Source: Clostridium bornimense
GTDB taxonomy: Bacteria; Bacillota; Clostridia; Clostridiales; Clostridiaceae
DNA: 64,000 bases
Reading direction: 5' to 3'
Assembly (NCBI RefSeq): GCF_018917145.1
Contig: NZ_JAHLOD010000010.1
Location: forward strand, 1 to 64,000
In this document: one piece after another, positions 56,463 to 64,000 of the stretch
Position numbering within the stretch: the stretch's first letter is position 1
Layout: every line of letters starts with the position of its first letter
Made by a program: the position numbers and the translations under genes
The notes under the pieces: generated by a model
Seen by the model: the letters and a program-made list of their open reading frames with translations, nothing else
The model's database searches: none
What the model was told of the DNA's origin: nothing

Positions 56463-57698
56463 TTAGTGTTTTTTTCTTTTATTTTCTTCAATAATACGAG
56501 TTAGTTTATTACGGAGTTTTAAAATAGAAACTTGTCCATATCCTTGGAGATATTTAGGCAAATCAATATTTTCTGAACAAAACTTTAGAATTGCATGGAT
56601 ATCTACAGGTTTTAGTTCAGGAACTATTTCTAAGATTATGGCACATATTCCGGCTATATATGCTGCAGATACAGAAGTGCCAGAATAAGTTATATATTGT
56701 TCTTGTAATTTTCTTGGATAAACTTTTAATCCATTTTTTATAGAGATATAGGATGTATCACAGTTAAGTGAGGTTATATTTGATGCAGCAGCAACAAAAT
56801 TGGGCTTTATTTTTTTTGATACACTTCCACCAGATGAATATTTATATGGCTTTTTTTCATATTTAGAGCCTGTTATTCCACCGACAGTTATGCAATTATC
56901 TAGCAAGGCAAAACCAGATATTTTACCTTCAACATTACCATTATGTCCGGCAGAAACAATTATAGGTATATTTATATCGTTAAAAAATTGAAAATATTTA
57001 TTAAATAAAGATAATAAGAATTTGTCATAAGAATTTAACTCACAAGGAAGAAGAATAATTTTTACTTCTAATTCAGGGTTATTTTTAATGTAATCAAGTC
57101 CTTGAAATAAATCAGAGCAATAACATTTACCTAATGAATCGAAAGCTTTGATCATTACAATAGTACTATCGATAGCTATACCTTTATACATGCCACTATT
57201 GGTAATGCCACTACCACATAAAACACCTGATACAAAAGTCCCATGTCCATTATTATCATAAGGTTCTGTAATTTCTGAATATAAGTCCACAAAGTCTTTA
57301 ATTTTGTTAGTTGGTTTTTTTAAGTCAGCATGAGGATAAACACCACTATCTATTATTCCTATAGTGATATTTTTTCCTGTACCAGGAAGTTTTGCAGAAG
57401 AAGATATACCGTTAGACGATAATATATTTGAGCCGCATAAATAGCAATGTTTGTCTAAAGAAATATATTTAATATAAGGTAATTCTATCAAGCGACTCAT
57501 ATTTTTAGGAGAAACTTCAGCAGAAATTATTTTTATGAAGTTGTTACGATAGAATACAGTACATCCCATCGATCTAAGTTTCTTTTCAGCAGTTTCTCCT
57601 AAATTAGAAAATTCAATTAAGACTCTTAGATTTTTTATATAGGGTTCATTTATAGCATCTTTTAATTCACCTGATAGCTTGTTTTTAAGAAAAATCAT
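56463..57698 (-). CDS. Subtilisin-like serine protease (S8), cytosolic, with altered oxyanion motif
   Basis: The 411 residues comprise an I9-like prodomain (about 22-85) and an S8 catalytic domain with Asp117 (IIDSGV), His152 (NGHGTFVSG) and Ser342 (SGTSVSAAYIAG). No signal peptide is visible, so it probably acts inside the cell or forespore. The oxyanion-hole motif normally AGN is AGHNG here (see findings). Similarity to the Csp germination proteases is only at the family level. GGAGGG lies before the ATG. Confidence 0.88.
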   Translation of the reverse strand: MIFLKNKLSGELKDAINEPYIKNLRVLIEFSNLGETAEKKLRSMGCTVFYRNNFIKIISAEVSPKNMSRLIELPYIKYISLDKHCYLCGSNILSSNGISSSAKLPGTGKNITIGIIDSGVYPHADLKKPTNKIKDFVDLYSEITEPYDNNGHGTFVSGVLCGSGITNSGMYKGIAIDSTIVMIKAFDSLGKCYCSDLFQGLDYIKNNPELEVKIILLPCELNSYDKFLLSLFNKYFQFFNDINIPIIVSAGHNGNVEGKISGFALLDNCITVGGITGSKYEKKPYKYSSGGSVSKKIKPNFVAAASNITSLNCDTSYISIKNGLKVYPRKLQEQYITYSGTSVSAAYIAGICAIILEIVPELKPVDIHAILKFCSENIDLPKYLQGYGQVSILKLRNKLTRIIEENKRKKH

Positions 57699-57747
57699 TT
57701 AGACCCTCCTAAAGGTAGTACTATATTATGTATATTCTATAGTTGGT

Positions 57748-58179
57748 CTAAAATTTCATAAATTTAAATACTAAAATTCCAATTATCATAATAGCTACAC
57801 CAGCAATGGTATGAAATGAAAATGGAATTTTTTCAGTACCAAACCATCCGAACCATTCCATAATAGCTGCACTTAGTAATTGAGCTATTAAAATTGTTGA
57901 TATAGCAAAAGTTGTACCTATGGATGCAATTGAACCCATAACAGTATAAGTAATTATGACTCCAATAACACCACCTAAAAGATATATTTTATTAATATCT
58001 TTTACTTCACGAATGTTTCCTTTACCTAAAAAGAATAGTAAGATTAAAGCTAAAATAAATGCAGTACCTTGAACAATGGTATTAGCTTCGAAAGCTCCAA
58101 CTTTTTCTTGAAGCCTAGTGTTAAAAACACCTTGAAAAGTCATAGCTAAACCAGCTATTATACTTAAAATTATGCCCAT
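57748..58179 (-). CDS. DMT-superfamily small transporter (YdcZ/DUF606)
   Basis: The 143-residue protein has four to five hydrophobic helices, starting IILSIIAGLAMTFQGVFNTRLQ, a typical DUF606 N-terminus. It looks like a half-size member that would function as a dimer. GAGGTGAT precedes the ATG. Substrate unknown. It follows the subtilase gene in orientation but is separated from it by 49 nt downstream. Confidence 0.82.
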   Translation of the reverse strand: MGIILSIIAGLAMTFQGVFNTRLQEKVGAFEANTIVQGTAFILALILLFFLGKGNIREVKDINKIYLLGGVIGVIITYTVMGSIASIGTTFAISTILIAQLLSAAIMEWFGWFGTEKIPFSFHTIAGVAIMIIGILVFKFMKF

Positions 58180-58277
58180 TAAATCACCTCGATAATATAA
58201 TTCCCTAAAATATTAAAAATAATCCATCATGATATAGTGATAATTACATGTATAGAGTAGATTAGTTTTCTTAAGAT

Positions 58278-58365
58278 GGTATAATCCTATTACAGAAATG
58301 AAATGAATGAATATAGCTTGGATTAAAATTATAGAAGTTGAGGGGATTGCTATGAGGGTACTATA
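58278..58365 (+). promoter_or_regulatory. Extended -10 promoter and tiny open reading frame
   Basis: TGGTATAAT at 58278-58286 is an extended -10. About 60 nt later GAGGGG and ATG open an 8-codon frame, MRVLYYFP. A longer in-frame version starting near 58307 has 23 codons but no ribosome site. Transcription would reach the terminator at 58429-58465. It could be a leader remnant or noise. Confidence 0.3.
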
Positions 58366-58428
58366 TTATTTTCCTTGAAGAGAGATGTAACCTTAAAGTG
58401 TTAAGTGTGAATTATTTTCTGTGTAAAA

Positions 58429-58465
58429 AAAGAGGAAATTGCTATAATGATACGGTTTCCTCTTT
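58429..58465. terminator. Bidirectional terminator after the dUTPase-like gene
   Basis: AAAGAGGAAA and TTTCCTCTTT form a perfect 10-bp stem with a 17-nt loop. An A run on the left becomes the U run on the minus strand, so it fits the leftward gene at 58477 and also ends any rightward transcript. Confidence 0.88.
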
Positions 58466-58476
58466 TCTAATGATTA

Positions 58477-58944
58477 TTAAGATAAGTTATTTTTTGATTT
58501 TAAATTATACATGTCACAAATATCAGCAATAGAGATATTTAGTGATTTTCCAATAGTAAAGAAACTTTCTAATAATGTATAAAATTGATCTTCAGTTCTA
58601 AAGTTTATAAAATCATTTATATCTACATAAACATCAAGAAATTGATCATATATTGGAGCTGTAGACTCACTTATGCTAAAGTTCAAGTTATCTATTCCTA
58701 TATCTAATCCAATGCTAAAAATAAAGTTTAGACAAGACAAATATTCATTTAAAATAGATGTATTACTTGTAAATTCATTTGATTTTATGAATTCACAGCA
58801 ATTACTAAGTGTAGCCAAATTACCTAATGTTATTTGAAGTGCTAATACTTTTTTAGGAATATTTTTTTCAGAAATTTTAAATGTATCATCTACAGAATTG
58901 AATGTAGAATTTTTGTATAATGTAAAAATTTCATTTATATCCAT
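58477..58944 (-). CDS. Degenerate all-alpha dUTPase-like (MazG-type) protein
   Basis: The 155-residue protein follows the dimeric dUTPase pattern (KKVLALQITLGNLATLSNC, then EYLSCLNFIFSIGLDIG and GKSLNISIADICDMY near the end). The residues expected to bind metal in ALQxELGELANE and EYxDxLHF are mostly changed: Glu to Thr39, Glu to Asn42, Asp to Ser70, His to Asn73. It is probably inactive as a dUTPase and may bind nucleotides or regulate something. The start at 58944 follows AAAGGAA; the ATG at 58968 lacks a site. The family assignment is from memory of the motifs. Confidence 0.65.
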   Translation of the reverse strand: MDINEIFTLYKNSTFNSVDDTFKISEKNIPKKVLALQITLGNLATLSNCCEFIKSNEFTSNTSILNEYLSCLNFIFSIGLDIGIDNLNFSISESTAPIYDQFLDVYVDINDFINFRTEDQFYTLLESFFTIGKSLNISIADICDMYNLKSKNNLS

Positions 58945-59051
58945 GAAAATAAGTTCCTTTCTTCGCATTTGTATATTAATTATTATTTTAACAAATAAAA
59001 ATAATTATGAAAGTGTTGAAAAGGCTTACACTAAAAAATTTTATATATAAT

Positions 59052-59573
59052 TTAAAATTCCCTTAGATTATAAGTATGAACTACAGAATACTTTTTGTTT
59101 CCGACTATTTTCCAAAGTTCTACCTTTTCTATTTTTGCAAATGAATCGATGGATGTTTGAGAAAGATTAGATTTAGAACTAAAGTTTTTTGATAAGTTTT
59201 GTGATAAAGGTATAAATAATTCTTCAGTACTTTCTATATCTTTCACCTTAAAACCAGATAATTTTAAGTCTTCGTTCAAATTTCTTACTAATCCATTTAT
59301 ATAACCTCTTTCTTCTACACCAATATATTGATTCCTATTATTAGAGGAAAGGGTATATATTGTATCAAGGTGCACCTTAAATTTTTTATAAGGTCTTAAT
59401 ATTTTTGATATCAAATCATTTAATTTGTTGATATCTGGATCATCTATAGTTTCTAATACAATATGAAGTGGAATATGATGGATATTCTTATTTCGTTTTG
59501 AAATATGTCTATAATTAAAATCAATAAGTTTATTAGAATCATTATCAAATAAAGCAACTAAATTGTATTTCAT
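59052..59573 (-). CDS. LigT/2H phosphoesterase-like protein with degenerate motifs
   Basis: The 173 residues show an N-terminal NLVALFDNDSNKLI, an LHIVLETIDDPDINKLND strand-helix unit and a C-terminal IEKVELWKIVGNKKYSVVH, the layout of LigT-type 2H phosphoesterases that open cyclic phosphodiesters. The two HxT/S motifs are not intact: the first is HIV (residues 37-39) and the second is FIP (120-122). Activity is doubtful. The start at 59573 follows AGGGTGAA. It is upstream of the dUTPase-like gene on the same strand. Confidence 0.6.
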   Translation of the reverse strand: MKYNLVALFDNDSNKLIDFNYRHISKRNKNIHHIPLHIVLETIDDPDINKLNDLISKILRPYKKFKVHLDTIYTLSSNNRNQYIGVEERGYINGLVRNLNEDLKLSGFKVKDIESTEELFIPLSQNLSKNFSSKSNLSQTSIDSFAKIEKVELWKIVGNKKYSVVHTYNLREF

Positions 59574-59711
59574 AAGTTTCACCCTTATTTTCAAAATTTT
59601 ATTAATTATATAATATCAGATAAAACATAACTAATGTATAGTTTTTAAATATTTAATTTTATAGATAAAAGTATAAGAAATAACAAAAAAGGAGCTTATG
59701 GAACAAAAAAA

Positions 59712-59739
59712 TTGAAAAATGTAAATATTTTGATATAAT
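59712..59739 (+). promoter_or_regulatory. Promoter of the murA operon
   Basis: TTGAAA (59712-59717) and an extended -10 TGATATAAT (59731-59739) are separated by 16 nt. A second possible promoter, TTGACG (59752-59757) with TATAAC (59774-59779), lies downstream at 16-nt spacing. Confidence 0.7.
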
Positions 59740-59890
59740 TATTATATGTAATTGACGATAATAACAGGAATTATATAACACAAAAAATATAGTTAACTTT
59801 TAATAGAATAAATGATAGAATAAAAGGTGGTTATAAAAAAGGTTAAATTAAGAGGGTTAATATATAAACTATTTAAGGATGGATGAAGGG

Positions 59891-61147
59891 ATGGAAAGAT
59901 TACTCGTTAAAGGTGGAAATAAATTATTTGGTTCAGTAGAAATAACTGGAGCTAAGAATGCAGCTGTAGCAATATTACCTGCAGCGATATTAGCAAGTGA
60001 CGGTGTTTGTGTAATAGATAATATTCCAGATATTGAAGATGTTCAATGTATGGAAAAGATAATGAGAAGTTTAGGTTGTGAAATACAAAGAAATAAAAAT
60101 GAATTTGTTATAGATAGTAAATCAATTTATAGTACAGATGCAATGATTGAAGAAGTTAAGAATATGAGAGCATCATATTATTTAATCGGAGCATTATTAG
60201 GTAGATTTAAAAAAGCTAGAGTAGCACTTCCAGGTGGATGTCACATTGGAGTAAGACCAATTGATCAACATATAAAAGGCTTTGAAGCTTTAGGAGCTAC
60301 TGTAGAAATAAATCATGGTTCAGTGTCTATACAAGCAGAGAAATTAGTAGGTACAAATATATTTTTTGATGTAGTTTCTGTAGGGGCTACTATAAATGTT
60401 ATGATAGCAGCAGCGGTGGCAGAAGGTACTACTGTATTAGAAAATGTAGCAAGAGAACCACATGTAGTTGATGTAGCTAATTTCTTAAATACTATGGGTG
60501 CAAATATAAAAGGTGCGGGTACAGATGTAATTATTATAAAAGGTGTACCTAGCTTAACTGGATGTACGTACTCAGTTATCCCAGACCAAATAGAAGCGGC
60601 AACATTTATGATAGCAGCAGCTGCTTGTGGTGGGGAAGTAACTATAAAAAATGTTATACCAAAACATCTTGAATCTATAACAGCGAAATTAGTAGAGATG
60701 GGTGTTGAGGTGGCAGAAGGTGATGATTCTGTTACTGTTAAAAGAGAAGGAAAGTTAAGAGGAACCAATGTAAAAACATCACCATATCCAGGGTTCCCAA
60801 CGGATGTACAACAACCAATGACTGTACTTATGTGCTTAGCAGAAGGAAGAAGTTTAGTAAATGAATCTATATGGGAATCAAGATTTAAACATGTAGATGA
60901 ATTAAAGAAACTAGGAGCCAACATAAAAGTAGAAGGTAGAAGTGCTATAATTGAGGGCGTAAAGGAATTTAATGGTGCAGTAGTTAAAGCTACAGACCTT
61001 AGAGCAGGTGCTGCAATGGTTATTGCAGGATTAGTTGCTAAAGGAGAAACAGAAATATTCGCTATTGAACATATAGATAGAGGATATCCTCACATAGAAG
61101 ATAAGTTTAGAAGTCTTGGTGGAGATGTTACTAGGATTTATAAATAG
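59891..61147 (+). CDS. murA: UDP-N-acetylglucosamine 1-carboxyvinyltransferase (MurA)
   Basis: MurA adds enolpyruvate to UDP-GlcNAc, the first committed step of peptidoglycan synthesis. The 418-residue protein has the conserved KN pair in [10 protein letters not shown] and the active Cys in [10 protein letters not shown], the residue attacked by fosfomycin. ATG at 59891 begins [12 protein letters not shown]; an in-frame ATG at 59879 is also possible. The first gene of a rightward unit with walJ and the GerMN lipoprotein. Confidence 0.96.
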   Translation: MERLLVKGGNKLFGSVEITGAKNAAVAILPAAILASDGVCVIDNIPDIEDVQCMEKIMRSLGCEIQRNKNEFVIDSKSIYSTDAMIEEVKNMRASYYLIGALLGRFKKARVALPGGCHIGVRPIDQHIKGFEALGATVEINHGSVSIQAEKLVGTNIFFDVVSVGATINVMIAAAVAEGTTVLENVAREPHVVDVANFLNTMGANIKGAGTDVIIIKGVPSLTGCTYSVIPDQIEAATFMIAAAACGGEVTIKNVIPKHLESITAKLVEMGVEVAEGDDSVTVKREGKLRGTNVKTSPYPGFPTDVQQPMTVLMCLAEGRSLVNESIWESRFKHVDELKKLGANIKVEGRSAIIEGVKEFNGAVVKATDLRAGAAMVIAGLVAKGETEIFAIEHIDRGYPHIEDKFRSLGGDVTRIYK

Positions 61148-61157
61148 GTGATTTAAA

Positions 61158-61943
61158 ATGAAATTTTGTTCGTTATATAGTGGTAGTTCAGGAAATAGTA
61201 TATTTATAGCAGGAGATCAAGGCAAGATATTAATTGATGCAGGGATGCCAGGAAAATACATAGAGGCTTCCCTGAAAGAAATTGGGGAAAGTCCTAAATT
61301 TATAGATGGAATTTTTATTACTCATGAACATAGTGATCATATAAAAGGTGTAGGTGTATTAAGTAGAAAATACAATATACCAATATATGCAACTGAAAAA
61401 ACTTGGCTTGAGATGGAAGGCAAAATTGGAAATATAAAAGAAGAAAATGTAAGAAGATTTAATGGGAACAGTATAGATATAAAAGATATAACAGTGAATA
61501 GGTTTTCAACACCTCATGATGCTATTGATTCTAGTGGATACACTGTGCAGCATAAAGATAAAAAATGTGCTGTAGTTACAGACATAGGACACTTCTCTTA
61601 TGAAATAAAAGATGCAATAAGAAATAGTGATGTTATATTACTAGAGAGTAATCATGATGTTGAGATGGTAAAGTTTGGACCATACCCATATAACTTAAAA
61701 AGAAGAATTTTAAGTAGCGTTGGACATTTATCTAATGAAGATTGTGGTAAAGCGATAATTGATATTTTAGATGGAAAAGAAAAAACTATATTTTTAGGAC
61801 ATCTAAGTAATAATAATAATTATCCTGATTTAGCATATGAGACAGTAAAGTCTATATTGGTAGAAGCCAAAGTTGACTTAGAGAAAGAAGTAAAGCTATA
61901 TTTAGCAAAGAGGGAAGGTCCAAGTGAAGTTATTGAAATTTAG
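61158..61943 (+). CDS. walJ: MBL-fold metallohydrolase (YycJ/WalJ type)
   Basis: The 261-residue protein has the metallo-beta-lactamase motif HEHSDHIKG near residue 56 and further ligand regions (STPHDAIDSSG; TDIGHFS; LESNHD; GHLSNNN). WalJ acts with the WalKR cell-wall regulators in low-GC Gram-positives and is linked to DNA metabolism. It lies 10 nt after murA and 18 nt before a lipoprotein gene; walKR are not in this window. The start has AGGTGAT ahead. Confidence 0.88.
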   Translation: MKFCSLYSGSSGNSIFIAGDQGKILIDAGMPGKYIEASLKEIGESPKFIDGIFITHEHSDHIKGVGVLSRKYNIPIYATEKTWLEMEGKIGNIKEENVRRFNGNSIDIKDITVNRFSTPHDAIDSSGYTVQHKDKKCAVVTDIGHFSYEIKDAIRNSDVILLESNHDVEMVKFGPYPYNLKRRILSSVGHLSNEDCGKAIIDILDGKEKTIFLGHLSNNNNYPDLAYETVKSILVEAKVDLEKEVKLYLAKREGPSEVIEI

Positions 61944-61961
61944 TAAAGAGGGTTTTATTAA

Positions 61962-62504
61962 ATGAGTATACTAAAGAAGAGCGCTAGGGTATTATGTTTA
62001 GCAATAATAGTATTTACTATTACAGCATGTACAAAAGAGCAAAGTAGGATAGATAATGATATAAATATCATAAAAGAAAATGCTGAAGCTGATATTATAG
62101 ATATTAAGTTAAAGTTCAGAGATGAGAATAATAATTTAGCAGATGAAAAAAGAATAATAAATGAAGATGAAGTTTTAGTACGAAATATTTTAGATGAATT
62201 AATAAAGGGACCAGAAAGAGTTTCAAAGTTAAAACCAGTGTTGCCTACAGATATTAGGATTTCAGCAGTATCAATAAAAGATAAAATTGCACATATAACT
62301 TTTGATTTTGCAAATTCTAAACCTAATTTTACGGAAGATGATGAAGAAAAAGCTGTAGAATCTATAGTTTTAACATTGACGGAATTAGAATTTATTGATA
62401 AAGTGAAAATTAATGTAAGTCCTATAAATGATAAATTTATTTCATTTGTAGATATTACAAAACCACTATCAGTTGATGATTATACATCGTATAGTAAGAA
62501 ATAG
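61962..62504 (+). CDS. GerMN-domain lipoprotein
   Basis: The 180 residues begin with a lipoprotein signal ending in the lipobox TITAC (Cys23). A GerMN domain follows (EDEVLVRNILDELIKGPE, LPTDIRISAVSIKDKIAHITFDF). GerMN proteins such as GerM act in sporulation or germination and cell-wall assembly. The site AAAGAGGG precedes the ATG. It follows walJ in one transcription unit with murA. Confidence 0.9.
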   Translation: MSILKKSARVLCLAIIVFTITACTKEQSRIDNDINIIKENAEADIIDIKLKFRDENNNLADEKRIINEDEVLVRNILDELIKGPERVSKLKPVLPTDIRISAVSIKDKIAHITFDFANSKPNFTEDDEEKAVESIVLTLTELEFIDKVKINVSPINDKFISFVDITKPLSVDDYTSYSKK

Positions 62505-62554
62505 AGTGAAAAGCGGTAAGCTTAAATAAAGAGATATAAAAGGAGAAGAAGGAT

Positions 62555-63052
62555 ATGAGTTTATACAAGCAATGGACAGATATGGTAGTTGAATATGTAA
62601 AAGTAAATGGGGAAGCTAAGTTTTGGAAAGAATATAGTTCTGTAGAAGAAAAAATCTATGCTAAAATTCTAGGAGATAAAAAAACAAACTTAACTGGTAA
62701 AGTAGAAGAGTTAGCAAAAGAATATAACACAGATATATTATTCTTTATGGGATTCTTAGACGGATTAAGCGAATCTGTAGATGTAACTATGGATATAGAA
62801 AACATGGAAGCAGATACAGAATTAAATGTTAATATTGATTTAGAAAAGTTATACTTCAATATGTTAGATGCAAAAGCAGATTACTTATATAACTTACCAC
62901 AATGGGATAGTATTTTCTCACCTGAAAAGAGAAAAGAAATCCATACAGAGTGGAAGAATGGAAAAACTGTAGTTAATGAAGTTAAGATTGGTAGAAATGA
63001 CCCATGTCCATGTGGAAGTGGTAAGAAGTATAAAAAGTGCTGTGGAAAATAA
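62555..63052 (+). CDS. SEC-C zinc-finger domain protein
   Basis: The 165-residue protein has an unrecognised helical region (about 1-140) and ends with the SEC-C motif [20 protein letters not shown], which binds zinc and occurs in SecA and many small adaptors. A helical N-terminus plus SEC-C suggests a protein-protein or ribosome adaptor; no function is assigned. AAAGGAGAAG precedes the ATG. Confidence 0.88.
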   Translation: MSLYKQWTDMVVEYVKVNGEAKFWKEYSSVEEKIYAKILGDKKTNLTGKVEELAKEYNTDILFFMGFLDGLSESVDVTMDIENMEADTELNVNIDLEKLYFNMLDAKADYLYNLPQWDSIFSPEKRKEIHTEWKNGKTVVNEVKIGRNDPCPCGSGKKYKKCCGK

Positions 63053-63074
63053 TATAGATATTAAAAATATATAA

Positions 63075-63122
63075 GGTTGTTACAATAACAATTAAATTTT
63101 GTTGTTGTAACAACCCTTTTTT
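63075..63122 (+). terminator. Terminator after the SEC-C gene
   Basis: GGTTGTTACAATAACAA (63075-63091) pairs with TTGTTGTTGTAACAACC (63099-63115), with one G-U pair, followed by six T after a C. Confidence 0.92.
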
Positions 63123-63192
63123 GTGTATACAGGCACTTTATTGATATAGTTTCATAATATATTAATAGAAAAAAATATGCTTAGGAGGCACT

Positions 63193-64000
63193 ATGAGAAG
63201 TCGCATAACAAAAGTTGTTGTATTATTAATATCACTAGTAATGGCAATATCACTTTTTGGATGTGAATCTAGAGAAAAAGGTAGCCTTAAAAAAGTAAGA
63301 TTAAATGAAGTGACTAGGTCTGTATTTTATGCACCAATGTATGTTGCTATAAACGAAGGATATTTTGAAGAGGAAGGGATAGAACTGGATATAAGCACAG
63401 GTCAAGGAGCGGATAAAACAATGCAACAAGTCCTTAGTGGCAGTGTTGATATTGGATTTAGTGGCCCAGAGCAAGTAATTTATATTTATAATCAAGGAAG
63501 AGAGGATTATCCTAAGGCATTTGCGCAATTAACTCAAAAGGATGGTTCTTTTCTTATAAGTAGGGAGAATGAAAAAGATTTTAGCTATGAATCTCTTAAA
63601 GGAAAAACTATAGTTGGAGGTAGACCTGGTGGAGTACCAGAAATGTCACTAGAATATGTGTTAAAGAAACATGGATTAACTCCAGGGGTTGATGTAAATA
63701 TAATAACTAATATAGCATTTAATGCTACTGCAGGGGCTTTTACTGGTGGTACAGGAGATTATGTAGCTTTATTTGAACCAACAGGAAGTATGCTTGAAAA
63801 AGAAAAGAAAGGATATATAGTTTCATCAATAGGTAAGGAAGCTGGAGATATATCTTATACTACTTTTTATGCTAATCAATCATATATAAAAAAGAATCCA
63901 GAGATTATTGAATCATTTACTAGAGCTATTTATAAAGGGCAAAAGTTTGTAGAAGAATCTAGTGATGAAAAAGTAGCTAAAGCAATAATTGATTTCTTTC
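63193..64000 (+). CDS. ABC transporter substrate-binding lipoprotein, NMT1/SsuA-like (3' end beyond window)
   Basis: The frame is open to the window edge (269 codons). It begins with a signal peptide and lipobox (LFGC, Cys24), then FYAPMYVAINEGYFEEEGIE, the typical start of nitrate/sulfonate/thiamine-precursor binding proteins, with a GTGQGADK-like ligand loop (TGQGADKTMQQV) and GGRPGGVPEM. TTAGGAGG precedes the ATG. The substrate cannot be told; the rest of the transporter must lie to the right. Confidence 0.88.
   Translation, partial: MRSRITKVVVLLISLVMAISLFGCESREKGSLKKVRLNEVTRSVFYAPMYVAINEGYFEEEGIELDISTGQGADKTMQQVLSGSVDIGFSGPEQVIYIYNQGREDYPKAFAQLTQKDGSFLISRENEKDFSYESLKGKTIVGGRPGGVPEMSLEYVLKKHGLTPGVDVNIITNIAFNATAGAFTGGTGDYVALFEPTGSMLEKEKKGYIVSSIGKEAGDISYTTFYANQSYIKKNPEIIESFTRAIYKGQKFVEESSDEKVAKAIIDFF

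Noticed and set aside
60313-60924. A 203-codon frame antisense to murA
   Set aside because: It is a shadow of the murA gene; composition follows the complementary codons and there is no start signal.

Overview
This AT-rich window carries the replication origin region of a Firmicutes chromosome, most likely a Clostridium sensu stricto (cluster I) species. Four observations support this. The gene order is gyrA-gyrB-remB-recF-yaaA-dnaN-dnaA | oriC | rpmH-rnpA-yidD-yidC-jag-mnmE-mnmG-rsmG-noc-parA-parB. The fatty acid cluster uses fabK and a MarR-type regulator. There is a spore-former LonC gene beside dnaB. Codon use is strongly AT-biased, with AGGAGG-type ribosome sites. The species cannot be settled from the partial 16S rRNA gene.

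Layout. Positions 1-740 hold the 5' end of a leftward rRNA operon with its promoter and leader. Positions 739-9628 hold the leftward replication/gyrase block. The origin is bipartite: a DnaA-box array at 9661-10004, and a dnaA-dnaN spacer at 8033-8281 with more boxes and a textbook DnaA-trio element that probably marks the unwinding site. Positions 10.1-19.7 kb hold the rightward block for ribosome and membrane-insertion factors, tRNA modification and chromosome partition, with two parS sites. Positions 20.7-27.9 kb hold rpsF-ssb-rpsR, gdpP-rplI-lonC-dnaB, followed by an outlying DnaA-box cluster. Positions 28-37.4 kb are mixed: acyl-ACP thioesterase, leftward nrdAB under probable NrdR control, an exonuclease, purA, a DUF1858 protein, a flavoprotein and the PPDK regulator. 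Positions 37.4-38.6 kb hold a gene-poor stretch with heptad repeats and a candidate small RNA, then a seven-tRNA operon (Glu-Val-Asp twice, then Thr). Positions 38.6-42.7 kb hold primosome genes (DnaI/DnaC-like and DnaD-like), an M23 peptidase and cinA.

Positions 42.8-52.2 kb form one fatty acid synthesis operon, fabT-fabH-fabK-fabD-fabG-fabF-accB-fabZ-accC-accD-accA. It has a strong promoter, a palindromic putative FabT operator and a terminator, but no acpP. The biotin ligase/repressor birA, whose substrate is AccB, lies just beyond it in the opposite direction. Positions 53.3-64 kb are a mixed accessory-like stretch: topB, an Arg-rich disordered membrane protein, a cytosolic subtilase, a small DMT transporter, and two lagging-strand genes that look like degenerate enzymes (a dUTPase-like and a 2H-phosphoesterase-like protein). 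These are followed by murA, walJ, a GerMN lipoprotein, a SEC-C protein and a truncated ABC substrate-binding lipoprotein.

Most genes point away from oriC, consistent with two replichores diverging from about 8-10 kb. The exceptions on the right arm (the 19.7 kb membrane protein, nrdAB, the flavoprotein, the dnaI/dnaD pair, birA, and the 56.5-59.6 kb group) are where most unusual features lie. No CRISPR array, insertion sequence, prophage or obvious new defence system was seen. The best leads are the DnaA-trio origin, the DnaA-box cluster after dnaB, the pair of apparent pseudoenzymes, the subtilase with an altered oxyanion motif, and the unexplained structured RNA candidates before purA and before the tRNA operon.
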